Below are positions 34,754-47,672 of a stretch of DNA of 64,000 nt, one piece after another. A program made the translations under genes and the position numbers. The DNA is taken from contig JASANG010003089.1 in NCBI GenBank assembly GCA_030248215.1, positions 62,001-126,000 of the forward strand, given 5' to 3'. The DNA comes from Enoplolaimus lenunculus (Eukaryota; Nematoda; Enoplea; Enoplida; Thoracostomopsidae). Below the pieces are notes generated by a model. It saw only the letters and a program-made list of their open reading frames with translations, made no database searches and was not told the origin of the DNA. Numbering within the stretch: position 1 is the first letter of the stretch; every line of letters starts with the position of its first letter.

Positions 34754-34860
34754 GGCCAACGTTACTTTTGGGGCAGTAACAGTAGATTAAGCGTATTCCT
34801 AAGCCTAAACCTAAGTCAACGCAAAAATGTAGTCTAGAATCTAAGCCTACTCTTTTACAC
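34754..34860. mobile_element. Family B MITE, right end missing
   Basis: GGCCAACGTTACTTTTGGGG, a CCTAAG core, and the AGTCTAGAATCTAAGCCTAC block, then unrelated sequence. Confidence 0.75.
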
Positions 34861-35066
34861 ATTTCCTTCGTCTCAATAATGGTTGAAGCCTGTTGAATGC
34901 CTGATATTAAAATATTTGAATTTTTAACTCAATATTTAAATCCCGGGGCATTCCCAACGTTTTAGCGAGTTTCGTGTATCTTAATGTTTGATGTTCAGTT
35001 TGATTTAAATAAACATTAACATATCACTTGAACCCCTTATAATGAGCACAGGCCATCAGGGACGTA

Positions 35067-35316
35067 CACTTTAAATTCCAATGAGTTGATTAATTTTCTC
35101 AGAGTGACAATTAGTTATTTCTGGTTATTTCTGAGTTAACAACAGTAAATATTAACTCACTCTGAACTAATTTAATTCCGGGTGAGTTGATTAATCACTC
35201 AGAATGAGTTTAATTAATTCAGAATTCTGAGTTCTGAACGACCTAATTCAGAGCTCATGCTTGCGATTGGATTCAACTCATTCTGAGTTAAAATCAACTC
35301 ACTTGAATTTATAGTG
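35067..35316. mobile_element. Family E MITE with TA duplication
   Basis: CACTTTAAATTCCAATGAGT start, CTTGAATTTATAGTG end, TA on both sides. Confidence 0.85.
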
Positions 35317-35562
35317 TATATATACAAGGTGGTTAGCGGATATGTTCAGCATAAATTTTTGGAAAATCTCGAAAAAAGCATTTTTACAGGCTGTAGAATA
35401 TCATTCAGAATCTCTTGTAAAAAATTTTGTATGTTTTACAAAGAAAATCAAATTTGAAAAATGTAGTTGAACTTATTATTTAGGGCTGAGGTCAACAAAT
35501 ACAGTCCGCACCGGCAACTTAAACCTGTATGATAAACAGTGTTTTATTTGGTTCAACATTTG

Positions 35563-35768
35563 GGCTCATGTAAAAATCAGGGGCGCAACGCTTTTCTGCT
35601 GGGACTGCAATAGAGTAAGCTTAAGCTTTAGACTAATTTTTGCATGGCTTAGGCTTAAACTTAGGCTTAGGTTTAGAAATATGTTAATTCTTACGCATAG
35701 GCCTAGGCTTAGGGGAGGCTTAGGGATATGCTTATAATACTATTCCGCCCCTGTTCTTAACTTTGGCC
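35563..35768. mobile_element. Family A hAT-like MITE, 8-bp TSD with one mismatch
   Basis: Starts GGCTCATGTAAAAATCAGGG and ends TGTTCTTAACTTTGGCC. The flanks AACATTTG (35555-35562) and AGCATTTG (35769-35776) match at 7 of 8. The core has two TTAGGC-like blocks. Confidence 0.85.
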
Positions 35769-36839
35769 AGCATTTGTTATGAACAAAATTAAAAATCTGA
35801 GTTGACCAAAACTTAATTAATTGAGCTTTTACCAAGAGTCAAGGTTATAGACTCTAACGGTCATGGTATACGCTTTCCATTCGACTGTATGCTAGTTCGA
35901 ATCCAAAGTTGAAATTGAATCTCAATTGAAATTGAAAATATTCACTTGACAAACACGTTAAAGATAAGAAAATATTCAAAACCTCATGCTAAAAAAAAGC
36001 AAAAATTGTTTAATATATATACATTATATATCTATATATAGGTATATACATGTATATATATAAATGGTGTTATCTCAGACAGGAGCACTTTACGGATCTA
36101 TAAGGCATTCTGCCGACAAATTGTTGAAGAGCTGATTTCCCACGGGATCGAGATACATCAACGATTGTGACATTATTGTCCGCACAATTTCAACGCAAAT
36201 GTTCCTTTTTTATGACTTTGAATTTGTTTTTAAATTTAATTGTCATCGTTTCTAAAACATACCGCTTTTAGGCTTAAATCTGTATCTGGTTGTAGGGTGT
36301 GAAAACAGTCTGCGAATTTATTATTAACATAATTTATTTTTGTAATTTTTAGCTAAAATTTTAACTTTATATGATAGCTTTTTCAAAAAGCCGTGTGTAA
36401 CTGGAGGTCAAAAAAATCCAGAGCCGAAGGTCAACGAAGTTCAACGAATGTGGGGATGAAGCTGGAGATTAGGCGAAATTAGGCAGTTAAAATGGTTAAT
36501 TCAGCTAATTTCGGCTATTAATATCTGTAATATTTCGCTACCAGAATTGCCGGAACTTTCTGCAGAAATTGTACCGTAGCCGGAACCGGAGGTCGATTTC
36601 GGCCGGAGCTGGAGGCAGACCTCGGTTGTACCCTGACAAAAAGTGATCCATTTCAATAGATACCTATAGTTTTTTATGTCTTACGAGTAACATATATTGT
36701 CAGAAGCTAAACAAATCAACTTATACGTATTAAATTTAGGCCTAAACTAGAAGCAAAGTTCCATTAGCTTTACTCGATTATTTTCAATAGAAGGTATACA
36801 ATAAATGAACAAAATTTAAATTTCATTAATATCCGCTAA

Positions 36840-37113
36840 TGCCCCATTCACAGGTACAAGTTTTTGCTGCGAGAACTTTAGCTGCAAATTGCACGCAGAA
36901 ATTGCATTTTTCATCAGCCAATGCTGAAGCGGCTGCAATAAATTCAGTGAACTTGCCAGGTTATTCACACATGTGAACTAAACTCCAAGCTATGATTTTC
37001 AATGAATTATTTGCAGCTGCCTGTTTTTCGAACGTGATTTCGGACAAAACATGCAAGTGCCAGTTGCAGCTACAAGGGCTCGCAGCAAAAAACTTGCACA
37101 TGTGAATAGAGTT
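36840..37113. mobile_element. Family C MITE with TAA target duplication
   Basis: TGCCCCATTCACAGGTACAA start, TTGCACATGTGAATAGAGTT end, TAA on both sides (36837-36839, 37114-37116). Confidence 0.82.
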
Positions 37114-37424
37114 TAAGCCACAAGCGAACATTATAGTTGGAATTATAAACCCGGAAATGCCACAGGTCTTGAAGACGATGCCACAAGCCATGTTGTTGTC
37201 TTAGGCTTTGGCTTCGGCTTAGGCTTTATTTTATAGGTTGAAATGAACGACTAGACTATTTGAAATTATTGAATTATACAATGTATATATATTTTAAGAA
37301 ATATTAATTTTAGAATTTCAAGACACTTAATAACAAACAATCTAAACGATGTTTCAAAAAGTTGTTTTACCTGTCATTCATTAACAATGGTTTGAAAAAT
37401 ACACCTTAGGGTGGTACAATGTAT

Positions 37425-37599
37425 GGCGTAATGATCAGAAGTGAAACGTTTTTCTGTGGGACTGCAATAGACTAAACTTAAGCTTTAAACTATTTTAGGC
37501 TTAGACTTAGGTATAAGCTCATTTAGTCCACTAGCGTTTAGGTTAAGGCGTAGATATATGTTTATACTACTGTTACGACCCTGTTCTATAATGTGCGGC
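37425..37599. mobile_element. Family A MITE, old and degenerate
   Basis: Retains GTGAAACGTTTTTCTGTGGG, a degraded TTAGGC region and a CCCTGTTCTATAATGTGC end. Confidence 0.6.
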
Positions 37600-38188
37600 A
37601 GTAAGCCTCTGCGCTAAGCAATAGTACGCAAGAACTGAGCTATAACCATTAATTTCAGCTCCTGAAAATTGGCACTTTGAAACAAAGTGTTCCGAATTTT
37701 TATGTTTTCTGCTTGTGGTCTTGTTTAAAGTGAATACTTGTATTTCTTAGGCTGGCCAACAAGGCATCGGGTCCGCACGGGGGGTGAGGGTGATCCCTAA
37801 TTTGAACGGTGCCGATCCCAAGTTGGCCTAAACTAAAAAAAGGCGACAGGAACAAAAGTTATGTAGGTCATTATATTTCGCCGAAACGAAACCGGAGCGG
37901 GATATGAAGCAAGATTAGTCAAATATATATGTTGAATTTGCTATTTTTAAGCTAGTTTTTTTGAAAAATTTTGACAATTTAAAAATATTTCAAAATTTAA
38001 CCAAAGTTATACAAGCAAATTCGCTGAAGCACACAAATTTTGTAAAAATTGCTACATATTTCTCAACCGAAATTGACAGGATCCTCCGACAATCCTGAGA
38101 TCGATTTTTGTCAGAACCGGAGCAGGAGGCAGAGCTACGGTTGCCGTTCCGTAGTCAGCTTCACATGCTACTAAGATTAAGTTTTCTC

Positions 38189-38574
38189 AGGAGGGGCATA
38201 CAAAGATTTTAGTTGACTTACAAGCCAGGTTGATAAGTTTTTTCAGGAGGGGCATACAAAGATTTTAGTTGACTTACAAGCCAGGTTGATAAGTTTTTTC
38301 AGGAGGGGCATACAAAGATTTTAGTTGACTTACAAGCCAGGTTGATAAGTTTTTTCAGGAGGGGCATACAAAGATTTTAGTTGACTTACAAGCCAGGTTG
38401 ATAAGTTTTTTCAGGAGGGGCATACAAAGATTTTAGTTGACTTACAAGCCAGGTTGATAAGTTTTTTCAGGAGGGGCATACAAAGATTTTAGTTGACTTA
38501 CAAGCCAGGTTGATAAGTTTTTCCAGGAGGGGCATACAAAGATTTTAGTTGACTTACAAGCCAGGTTGAAACTT
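38189..38574. repeat. 56-bp tandem array, seven copies, nearly identical
   Basis: Unit start AGGAGGGGCATACAAAGATT at 38189, 38245, 38301, 38357, 38413, 38469 and 38525. The last copy ends GGTTGAAACTT. The unit matches, inverted, single-copy sequences at 20315-20360 and 20784-20828, so the array grew from a dispersed repeat. Confidence 0.95.
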
Positions 38575-38881
38575 AACCCCGCTTCCCCATCGTCTTGTGT
38601 GATTACGAACGCTTGAGTTTGAACACTGCTAAAACATAAAATACATTCGTTAGCTGAATTACATTTCGGAAGGGTCAGGCAATCAGATACCCAATAAAAT
38701 TTTATTTTTGCTAATCAATATCATACAACAATAATGGTTTTGAATTAAGACCTTGTGCTTTTTGCCGCACATTGGCGGTTAACCATAGCCATAAACTTTG
38801 GTTTAATAGGCTTAGAGTTTAGGTAGGCAAACCTAGTTCTAATAGTTAACCAAAACCCAAAACGTAAATGTGGAGCAAATT

Positions 38882-39001
38882 GGCCAGTAGGTGTCAATTG
38901 TTTCCTAAGCCTAAGCCTAAGCAAAAAAGCTAGTCTAAAGCTTAAACTGACTGTATTACAACACAGCCGGAAAACGATCCGGCATTGTTCTATATATGGG
39001 C
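38882..39001. mobile_element. Family A MITE, short
   Basis: GGCC start, TTTCCTAAGCCTAAGCC core, the AGTCTAAAGCTTAAAC block and a GCATTGTTCTATATATGGGC end. Confidence 0.68.
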
Positions 39002-40094
39002 GTGATATTGAACATACAGAGGTTTGAACTACGCCGCAGATCTCTAATTCGTTCAACTGAATGCAATAGAGTCATCCACCGAAAAAAAGTTTTATTAATC
39101 TGTCGAAATGTGATGTTGTTTTTATTGCAGTCGAGAAATTTTGCGTGTTGTATGATAATGAATAAATACTCTATTTTGGCTTTTATATGTTGTTTTAAAA
39201 GTCACTTGGCCCAGTACAGCGTTGACTTTTAAGTTGAAAAAGCAGCAAAAAAGACCTTGTAAGTACAAACGTAAAAAGCAAAAACCTAAAGTTAAGCTAA
39301 GGTTTTAGGAATAATTATGTACCGAAACCGACCTTGGTACTTTAAAAAAATCGATTTTTTCAAAAATTCAAATTTGGGTATGAAACAATCAAGAGAGGTC
39401 ATGAGAAGCTCAAATATACAAAAAAGTTATGAAACTGACTGGTTTCATGCAAACGTCGGCTGCGTGGAGGATAAACGGAAAAGACACAATTTTTTTGCCA
39501 TTTGGTGGACTGAAATTTGGAAGCAGTATCGGAATTTTGAACATTTTCAAAGCCAATAATGACAAGGCCCGCCAAACCGAGCCAATTTTGTGGCTAACCG
39601 GACCAAGAGACAGGTATACACAAAAAAACCGGCAATTATCAAAAGCCGCCGACGACCCTGACCACTGATAAATTTAATTGGAATCTGTAAATAATTTTTT
39701 TTATTTTTTGCTTATATTTTTCATTTTTTATATATTATTATTTTTATATTTGTGTTTATAATTATTTTAAAACTGTTTTATTTAACAACAAACAGCTAAA
39801 AACAACCTAAAGACACATGCCAAGAATGAATTTGGTTTACGGGCAAAGTTTGCAACCCTAAACCAGTGAGGACATAATTACCGTGTTGTGTTTTACGAAT
39901 GTACAGCCCAAATTTGGCGAACATTAATCATACGGTTTGCGATGAAAATCAAATGCAAGCAAACAAAAAACAACGCCAAAAAACTGTTGCAATATATTTG
40001 TGCAATTTGCAGTTTTGTTTGCAATCTTAGTTTAGGTACCTGTAGCTTAGTGGCGAATTCAGAATTTCATGGCTCGTGACTTACTGGATGCAAC

Positions 40095-40185
40095 CGAATA
40101 TCCGTTTCCGGCAAAAATTGGTGTCTGTTTCTGTTATTTTGACCGCTATCCGTTTCCGTTATTTTTACTGTTCGTTTACACCTTG
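40095..40185. mobile_element. Family I end fragments
   Basis: AATATCCGTTTCCGGCAAAA and TATCCGTTTCCGTTATTTTT with GTTCGTTTACACC: both ends with most of the middle missing. Confidence 0.55.
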
Positions 40186-42009
40186 GTGAATGTGTTTTTA
40201 TATTCTTAACTGATAAAATAGTTCACCTTTGAAATTTCGTTATCGAGTATAGCTAATATTTCTAAGTATATTTTAGGATAGTAAATTTAACCGATATTTG
40301 GCAAATTTTTTGACCGCGTGGTGTGCCAGAAATTCAATTTTTAGCTGATTCGCTAAATATTGGTATTTGATCTAAAAAAGTTAATTTCAATTAATGGTAA
40401 AACTTTTTTTACGCTTAACGTCCACAAATTAAATTTGAAACTCTTTTTTCACTTCTAAGAATAATTTATTTTTCTGAGATTATTAATTGGTATTTTAATG
40501 AAAAAATGGACTTCGCCTGAGCATAGTTGATCGACAGTGATCGCCATTTTCACCTGAATTTGTTAACTTATTTAAGTTGACGTAAAGCGTATTTATGCTC
40601 CACTATTATACCTTTTTTGAATTCCTACGTTCAATATTTAAAAAATTTAAATAATTTATTGAAACCAAAATTTAAACCAATAAAATTACACTTAATTTGT
40701 CTGTCAAAAGTTGTCGTTTTTTTCTCGTTTATTTGTACAACAAAAACAATGAAATAAAAAATAAATATATTTTCTCGTGCCCAAACCATTGTTTTATAGA
40801 GCCATATTTGGGGTCTCCCAGGATCAAACTAAATTAGTGTTCGGTAGACACATCAGTTATTTTGTAAATAGGACCATTAAAACAGTTGGTAAACAACTAT
40901 CGGGTTATGGTATGTGGGTTATGATTTACGAGAAAAGTTTTATTTTTTCTATTCTACAAAGAAATGAGTAAGTTTTAGGAAATGTTTAGTAAAAATTGTG
41001 CTAAAAGAACTTGATAAACTTATAGAATTAATTACCAAGCAGAACAAACGGTATATTTATTAGCGATTAAAGAAAGAAATTTACCTTAAAAACGGTACAG
41101 TTTGAGAACAGGGGCTATAGCTAAGATTTCATTTCGGAAGGGATTTAACTTTAGAAGTGTTTGCGAGCAAAGCGAGCGAGAAAAATTGTTAGCCTTAAGA
41201 GCAGTTAAGGTGCTTTTATTCTTGTGCCCTAGAAATATTCGGAATAGTGCATAATCCCGTATCTGGCATCGTATGTGCGCCTGCTTCTAGACGCAAGCAC
41301 AACGCTCGAAACCTTATCGGAAAATTCGAAAATTAGCAAAGTTTACAAAAAATATTATTGAAAGATTATATTTTTAAGAATGTAAAATAAATATTCTTTT
41401 TCGATTTTAAGTAAAATAGAATTGTCGATGAAGACGATGCAAGAACGTTTATTTCGTAAATCAACTAAAAACGTAATTACAGATAATTATTAAGCTATGC
41501 AAATTAATTAATAATTAGCAAGCAGAAACTTTGCATCAATTGATGCAACTGACGTAAACTGCATCCCTTCAAACGGTGTTTTATATTCAAATTTTATTTA
41601 AAAACGCTTTTGTAGCAAAGGTTTAAAATGAATTCTTAAAATGTCATACAAATTGTTTCGATTTTGAGACAATTTGTATTTTGTATAATTTTAGTATGCA
41701 AAATAGAGCCGATATGTTAGGCCTCACGTAAAAATGTTTGAAAATGCTGAAAACCAAAAATGAACTGCAGTTATTAAAAGCAAATTTCCGAATTTGTATT
41801 TCAGTTTTTTTAACTTTGTTTAGTTTCAATGTTTTTTAAACCCCACGATTTTAAAGACTCTTTGTTCCAGCACAATTTAGCCGTATTCTCTCATTTGTGT
41901 GTAGCACATAGCATTAGCTTTTCTAACAGTTATACACTTCAAATCGAAGCTTATAATTCAGCAAATAATTATTACCTGATTACATTTCAATTTACAAAGC
42001 CAGTGTGTA

Positions 42010-42345
42010 ACAAGATATCTGTTTTCGGTAAAACTCGGTGTACGTTTCCATATCCGTTATAGAAATACCGGAAATTCGGCGAGTTTTACCTCAAAACTAG
42101 TTATAAATAACGTATACCTATATATCGCAATTTTTCATCATACATATACTGCAATTGTTTGAAATCAAATAAAAATTACGAAATTCTATCCATATTTTTA
42201 AACATTTCGGCGTATCTGTCATTTTTTTTAATTTTGGAAAGCCCGGTAAATATTTGAACGCCTAAAATATGTGAAACTTTTACACTTCAATATCCGTTTT
42301 TCGTTTCGGATTCCATTATTTGTACTATCCGGTTTACACCATGTA
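42010..42345. mobile_element. Family I repeat (ATATCCGTTTCCG ends)
   Basis: TATCTGTTTTCGGTAAAACT..., the AAAATTACGAAATTC and AAGCCCGGTAAATATTTG blocks, ending TTTGTACTATCCGGTTTACA. Shares order and spacing with 43478-43765 and 50268-50530. Confidence 0.7.
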
Positions 42346-43477
42346 CTACGCAAAGTTTTTACGCGTTCAAAAGTCGCCAGAATTATCGCTAACTTGTAAC
42401 AGGGGCTACACACAGTTGAGTATTACTGGTTCTTAAGCCAATCGATTAGCTAAGTCGGTTTCATTTCTGGAGGTGATAACTCCGTCTTAAAACTTTTACG
42501 CCAACCAGTTTATTGAACGAGAAAATTTTTTGACCTCTGCAGATTATTCCATAGCCTGCCAAAATGTCCGTTTTCAAGTCTCCGCAAATCTCAGTAGATT
42601 ATTCGCTCTGTGCCGCTTGTATACGCCGTCGCAGGCTAAATCAAATCGATAAGATTTACCAAGTAGAATCATGTTCCTGCATTTTTCGCTACACCTGATT
42701 CTGCTATTTTTAAGCATTCCTGTCTTCTTTCTGTAAAGGCAACTTTTGATTTGTCAACTGATGATAGGTGCTATACACATTTTAAAAATTAATTAACCAA
42801 ACGTTGTTTCACACATTCGTATTTCCAACATTTTTGCTTTAATTTTGCAGTTTAAGACAACTGCACAAAATTGCATTCTTGAAATATTTTCTAACAAAGG
42901 GCGGAGTTGAGAAGGTTCGAAAATTCCTATACATTGTCATGTTTGTTTTTGACATACCTTATAATACCTTTTCTTTTCGTTATTGGCTTGTTTTTAAATC
43001 TATTTCAGGTCGCAAACGGGCGAGCCGTCGTTTGCCTCACCCCCCTGGAGACAATTTTACTGTTTATCGTATATTTTTTTCCGCAGCTATAAAATCATTC
43101 TATATTACAAATATTTTCATTGAACCTTTAAGAAATTTTCGGGGTCCTTGTACTAACAATTCCTTGTTTTTTTTGGCACTGATATACCCCTACTAAAATG
43201 TTTACAATATATTTAAATCTGACGTAAATATTGTTTTGAGTGACATACAAAAGTTTCCAGCTCACATTTTCAAGTGTTGTTATGCGGGTGAACTTAAAAG
43301 CTGACAAGAATTTTATTTTTTTTAAATTATAATTATTAGCTGTTTACCATCGCTATAAAAGCTACGATCCACAGGAAAAAGCTTCAGAATTAAGGTGAAA
43401 TATTTACGAGTTTGAAGAAGCCAAATTTTTTCGCTAAATTTCATTAACCTAATCCGAGTCCGCAAACTCATGGTCCA

Positions 43478-43765
43478 CGGCCTTATTTTTATGCTTAAAA
43501 TTAGTTATAAATCACGTATAGATATCACAATTTCTCGTTACACGCATGCCGTAATTGTGCGATATGAAGTAAAAGTGGCGAAATTCATCCAAAATCTTAA
43601 AAATTTTGGTGTATATTCCTGCTTTTTATTTGAAATTTTGCAAAGATCGGTGAATATGTGTATGCCTTAATTGGTGTGGCAGAAAAATAAAACATCTTTG
43701 AAACATTTGTACTTCAATATCCGTTTTCCGTTTCCGTTATTTTTACTATCCGTTTACGCCCTGGT
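43478..43765. mobile_element. Family I repeat, second copy
   Basis: AAAATTAGTTATAAATCACG, the GCGAAATTCATCCAAAATCT block and the end ATATCCGTTTTCCGTTTCCG with CTATCCGTTTACGCC; the left end is missing. Confidence 0.7.
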
Positions 43766-43974
43766 TTCGGTAACTCCACGTACACTCGTCTCTAGCAACC
43801 AAAATCCGAGACCCGTACTACGATTAGGCTATTAGAAGTGAAACCAGATAGAATTCGAGGCAAAGCTCTCGATCGAAAGAGGACAAAATTGAGTTGAACA
43901 CAATTTAAATTTTGCATGATTCTACAGAGTGTGAATTGAATTCACAATTGCCAGTAAATCTGTCCTCGTTTCTC

Positions 43975-44556
43975 AGCCCTAATAAGAGTCCGTAAGCGGA
44001 TAGAGTCCCTAACCCTAATTAGAGTACATAAAAGTCAATTATCCCTAATTGTAGCGCATAAATGACACCAGGAACAAATAAATTGAATTTGAAACTTTAA
44101 AGCATACTAAAGATTTGAAAGTACATTTCTAAGTATAACCTTGCATTATCGCTCAAGCTTTTGATGCAAGGCAAAAAACGTTTAATGAAACGCACAGTTG
44201 CAGTGGTTCCCTCTGGAGAGGCCAAATTATAGGATCCGCCCACGTGGGATGTTATAATATTGTTTCGATATTTTCTTAGGTTTGCCCCGGTTTTACGAAA
44301 CGGTATGCAAATTGATATTAGCAAGCTCTATGATATATGTTTTGTTTACATGCAGAGATTTTGGACCGGGCATGCAATTTTCGGTTAGTGTTAGTTAAAT
44401 GTTGATTATGCTATGCTAATAAACATTCGTCTGCTTCTGTATTTTTGCCTGGCTCGCGATGCGGGTCAATACTACACACAACAACAACTACTACTACTAC
44501 TACAAGTGACGAAATAAATATCAGTCTCTACCTCTTATTCGGGTTACTACATAGGA
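43975..44556. mobile_element. Family F element, left end missing, with extra internal sequence
   Basis: Begins at CCCTAATAAGAGTCCGTAAG and ends CCTCTTATTCGGGTTACTAC. Interior blocks match 57030-57472, plus about 200 bp of extra sequence, including a CTACTACTA run, before the right end. Confidence 0.72.
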
Positions 44557-44602
44557 TTCGAACTCCGGTGACTGGAGTGGGAGGCGTATACCATCACCAC
44601 TC
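44552..44602 (-). pseudogene. tRNA-like relic beside a family F end
   Basis: On the minus strand: GAGTGGTGATGGTATACGC, then a CTCCCACTCC...GAG arm, then GGAGTTCGAATCCTATG. Confidence 0.42.
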
Positions 44603-45372
44603 AGCTTTAGGAGCTTGACGCTCGAGCCCGAGGGGGCTCTCACGTCTTGTGGTGATTTAGTACTATGTATACGTGTTGCAATTGTTAAACACGGTGCGAT
44701 ATATATTATTTAACGTATATACACTGCACTGAGTTGCCTTCAGGCAACTCAATTTGAGAAGGGGTTAATTTCAATATTAACCAAAGATTTGATGAACTCG
44801 CTGGTCTTGAATATGGAAACCGTTTTTCACATCACCGTATTGATTTAATTAAGCTGGACGGTGTTGAAAATTGTAGCAAAAAAACACAAAATTCATATGA
44901 TTTATGGTCATTGTTTTTGTTTCAAGTTAATGATTGTGTTGGTATTAACAGGTGTGTTTTCTGAATCAATTTAGGGGCCCAAATTATCTTTTAACTTCCA
45001 ACCTCCAACATTTTGAGAGAATTTTTCGAAAAGAGGCCAACGCGCAGGGTTTTGGGTTTGGAACCTTGAATATTTTAATTGTCCGTTTTGGGGGAGGCAT
45101 GGAAGATACGTTTTCGAAGGGGATGTACAAAATCAAATTTGACATTGAAAAATAGAGTTACGACAAATTTAAACAGATTGCACATTTATATGTTAATTTA
45201 TAATCTGTTGATATTTTTTATTTTTGTTTTACTTTTTGTGTGTTTCTTTTTGTTCAAAAGTCTTTGAGTTTTTTATTTGACTTTTAAATTTTCAAGTTAA
45301 GTTTATTTTCAAGGCGTTTTAACAAAGTATCAGATAACATAATCAATACGAGAGGTTATTCATTACACATAT

Positions 45373-45704
45373 GGTCAATGTAAAGAACCGGGGCGGAACA
45401 GTGTTATGTGTAGCATTTTCCTATACCTATGTCTAAGCCTAAGCCTAAGCCTAAGTCTAAGCTTAAGCGTAAGAATGAGCATATGCCTAAGCCTAAGCCT
45501 AAGTCTAAGCTTAAGCGTAAGAATGAGAATATTCCTAAAGCCTAAGCCTAAGCCTAAGTCTAAGCTTAAGCGTACGAATGCGCATATTCCTAAGCCTTAC
45601 CCTAAAGTATAAGCGTAAGCCAAGCAAAAAATAGTCTAAAGTTTAAGCTAACTCTATTGTAGTGTCACAGAAAAACGTTCCGCTCCTGATCCTTTACATG
45701 GGAC
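45373..45704. mobile_element. Family A MITE with amplified core and perfect 8-bp TSD
   Basis: Starts GGTCAATGTAAAGAACCGGG and ends CTGATCCTTTACATGGGAC. Flanked by ACACATAT at 45365-45372 and 45705-45712. The core holds three tandem blocks, each of CCTAAG hexamers followed by CTTAAGCGTAAGAATGAG or a close variant. Confidence 0.9.
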
Positions 45705-45764
45705 ACACATATGATAATAGTGCAAGGTAATTAGCATATTGGAACGCCCGGACAGCTAAAGCGT

Positions 45765-45826
45765 TGGCGCAGTCGGTCAACGCGCCAGTTCGCCACTGGA
45801 TCGTCCGGTTTCGATTCTGCCAAGGA
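45765..45826 (+). pseudogene. tRNA-like relic (CGC anticodon-like)
   Basis: TTGGCGCAGTCGGTCAACGC, an anticodon-like arm CCAG-TTCGCCA-CTGG, and GGTTTCGATTCTGCC. The acceptor stem does not pair. Confidence 0.45.
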
Positions 45827-46130
45827 ATTGAAATTTTTCAAAATCGTTTTTCAGTGTTTGGACAATATTTTAAGAATCAAATTTTAATTTGAAATTATTC
45901 AGTTAAACTAAAATATGAGAAAACAACTTTATTATTATTTTTGTTAAAAATGTACTTAAAATATCTACTCTATTGGTTTGTATGCAAATCTAAACTTACA
46001 ACGATTTCATTTATCAAAAATACTGACAATTGTCAATTTTCTAGTATTAGTTTATAAAATTAGATTACGATAGCGGCATAATACAGCTCATTACGCCTGC
46101 AAGTTTGGACCGCAGACCAAAGCATTCTTG

Positions 46131-46384
46131 CATTCTGTAATTTCCAGTGAGTTGATTTTAACGCAGAATGAGTGGAATCCACTCGGAAGTCTGAGCTCTG
46201 AATTAGGTCTTTCGCAAGTCAGAATTCTGAATTGTTTGAACCCGTTCTGAGTTAAAAAATCAACTCACCCGGAATTAAATCCGATCAGAGGGAGTTAACA
46301 TTTACTGTTACTAACTCAGGAATAAACAGAAATAAATAACTAATTCCCTGAGTTGATTATTCAACTCACTGGAATTTACAGGGT
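46131..46384. mobile_element. Family E MITE, first of a close pair
   Basis: CATTCTGTAATTTCCAGTGA at the left and ACTCACTGGAATTTACAGGG at the right; a second copy follows within 45 bp. Confidence 0.8.
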
Positions 46385-46426
46385 AGTGATCGACCAGCGG
46401 ACTAACGCAGAGGTTGAAGAGCACTA

Positions 46427-46678
46427 CACTGTAAATTTCAGTGAGTTGATTTTAACTCTGAATGACTTGAATCACTCAGTGTGAGTTAGGACTATCAGAA
46501 CTCAGAATTTTGAGTTGACTCAATTTACTTTGAGTTAATTAATCAACTCACCTAGAGTCAACTCAGCTCAGAGTGAGAATTAACTCAACTGAGAGCTAGC
46601 TAATGTTTACTGATATTAACTAAGAAATAATCAACTCGCTAGCTGAATTAATTAACCAACTCATTGGAACTTACAGTG
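46427..46678. mobile_element. Family E MITE with TA duplication, second of a pair
   Basis: CACTGTAAATTTCAGTGAGT start and CATTGGAACTTACAGTG end, TA on both sides (46425-46426, 46679-46680). Confidence 0.88.
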
Positions 46679-47672
46679 TAGTATTTATCACTTCACCGCT
46701 TAGCAATTTCAATTTTGCGGTTTTGTTTTGCGTACTCAGCGCACTGCAAACTTGCGCGGAAAAATAATCGCTGAAAGTTTAATATAAATTTCATTTTTCC
46801 TAACTTTTCGTTTACGAAATTTAATCTTTTTAACATATGGGATCCAATAGATTGAAACAAACATATTTCTAGTCATCATCCACAGTTGTAACAGCCGTGC
46901 CCGTGAAATTAAGCCGAAACCATTTCCGACAATTTTGTTTTAACTTTTGAGTAATGTAAAAATTGGTAAAAGATGACTTAAAATTAAGTAATCTTAATAT
47001 TAATGTTGTCTTTTTTTCTGTTCGTTGATTTATTACCAAACAACTATTCAATATTCATGGTTAATGTTTTTGATTGGTTAATGCCGTGCTGGCTTAACAA
47101 ATCGAAATCTGTCATTTTTGTTTGTTTATTCTAAATGGTCACAGTTGCAACATTTTTGAGTTTTATTTCACTTTTTGTAAGTATTTTTTAGGGTTTTATA
47201 TAACTGAAAAATTAAATGACTATTTCTGCAACAGCAGTAGAGGGAGTCTTGTTTTCTCGTCTTTCCAAACTTTGGAAACACACCCGCCCTACAATTTTAG
47301 TAAAAACTTTTTTGCAACTTTTACATTTAATAAAACGATTTTACTGATTTATTCATCGTAATACTAGATTAAAACGAAAATTTAAATAAAAATAAATGTA
47401 TTTTGCTAAAAATAATACCAGAATAGAACGAATGTAAGTAATCAAAACATCTGGTTTGCTAGTAAAATAAGATTTTATGGCTAATTTCCGTTAAACAATT
47501 ATTTTCAGTTGTGTCAACGCGGAACTGTACAAAGGATTATCGATATATTTTGAAACGTTTCGGCTGATATTACAGAAAAAATTTAATCAATATTAAGTAA
47601 TAAAGTTTAGCGAATTTATATTTTTGGTTTCAAGCCAATTTATATACGTTAAATACTGAATAATATTGGACA

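Larger units (their letters stand above)
34026..38188. other. Ephrin 3' flank and intergenic DNA, no gene seen
   Basis: 3' flank to about 34.5 kb, then family B, E, A and C elements. Diverged copies of a CCGGAACCGGAGGCAGA-type repeat lie at 36540-36630 and 38070-38160. Confidence 0.45.
39002..45372. other. No gene seen outside the listed repeats
   Basis: Strongly AT-rich. Several 60-105-codon frames occur (for example 42879-43196) but none shows a domain I recognise. Family I and F repeats are the only structured content. Confidence 0.45.

Noticed and set aside
38189-38574. CRISPR-like array
   Set aside because: The whole 56-bp unit is repeated with no variable spacers, in a eukaryotic context.
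42879-43196. 105-codon frame with hydrophobic stretches
   Set aside because: AT-rich DNA often gives hydrophobic-looking frames; no family motif, next to a family I repeat.
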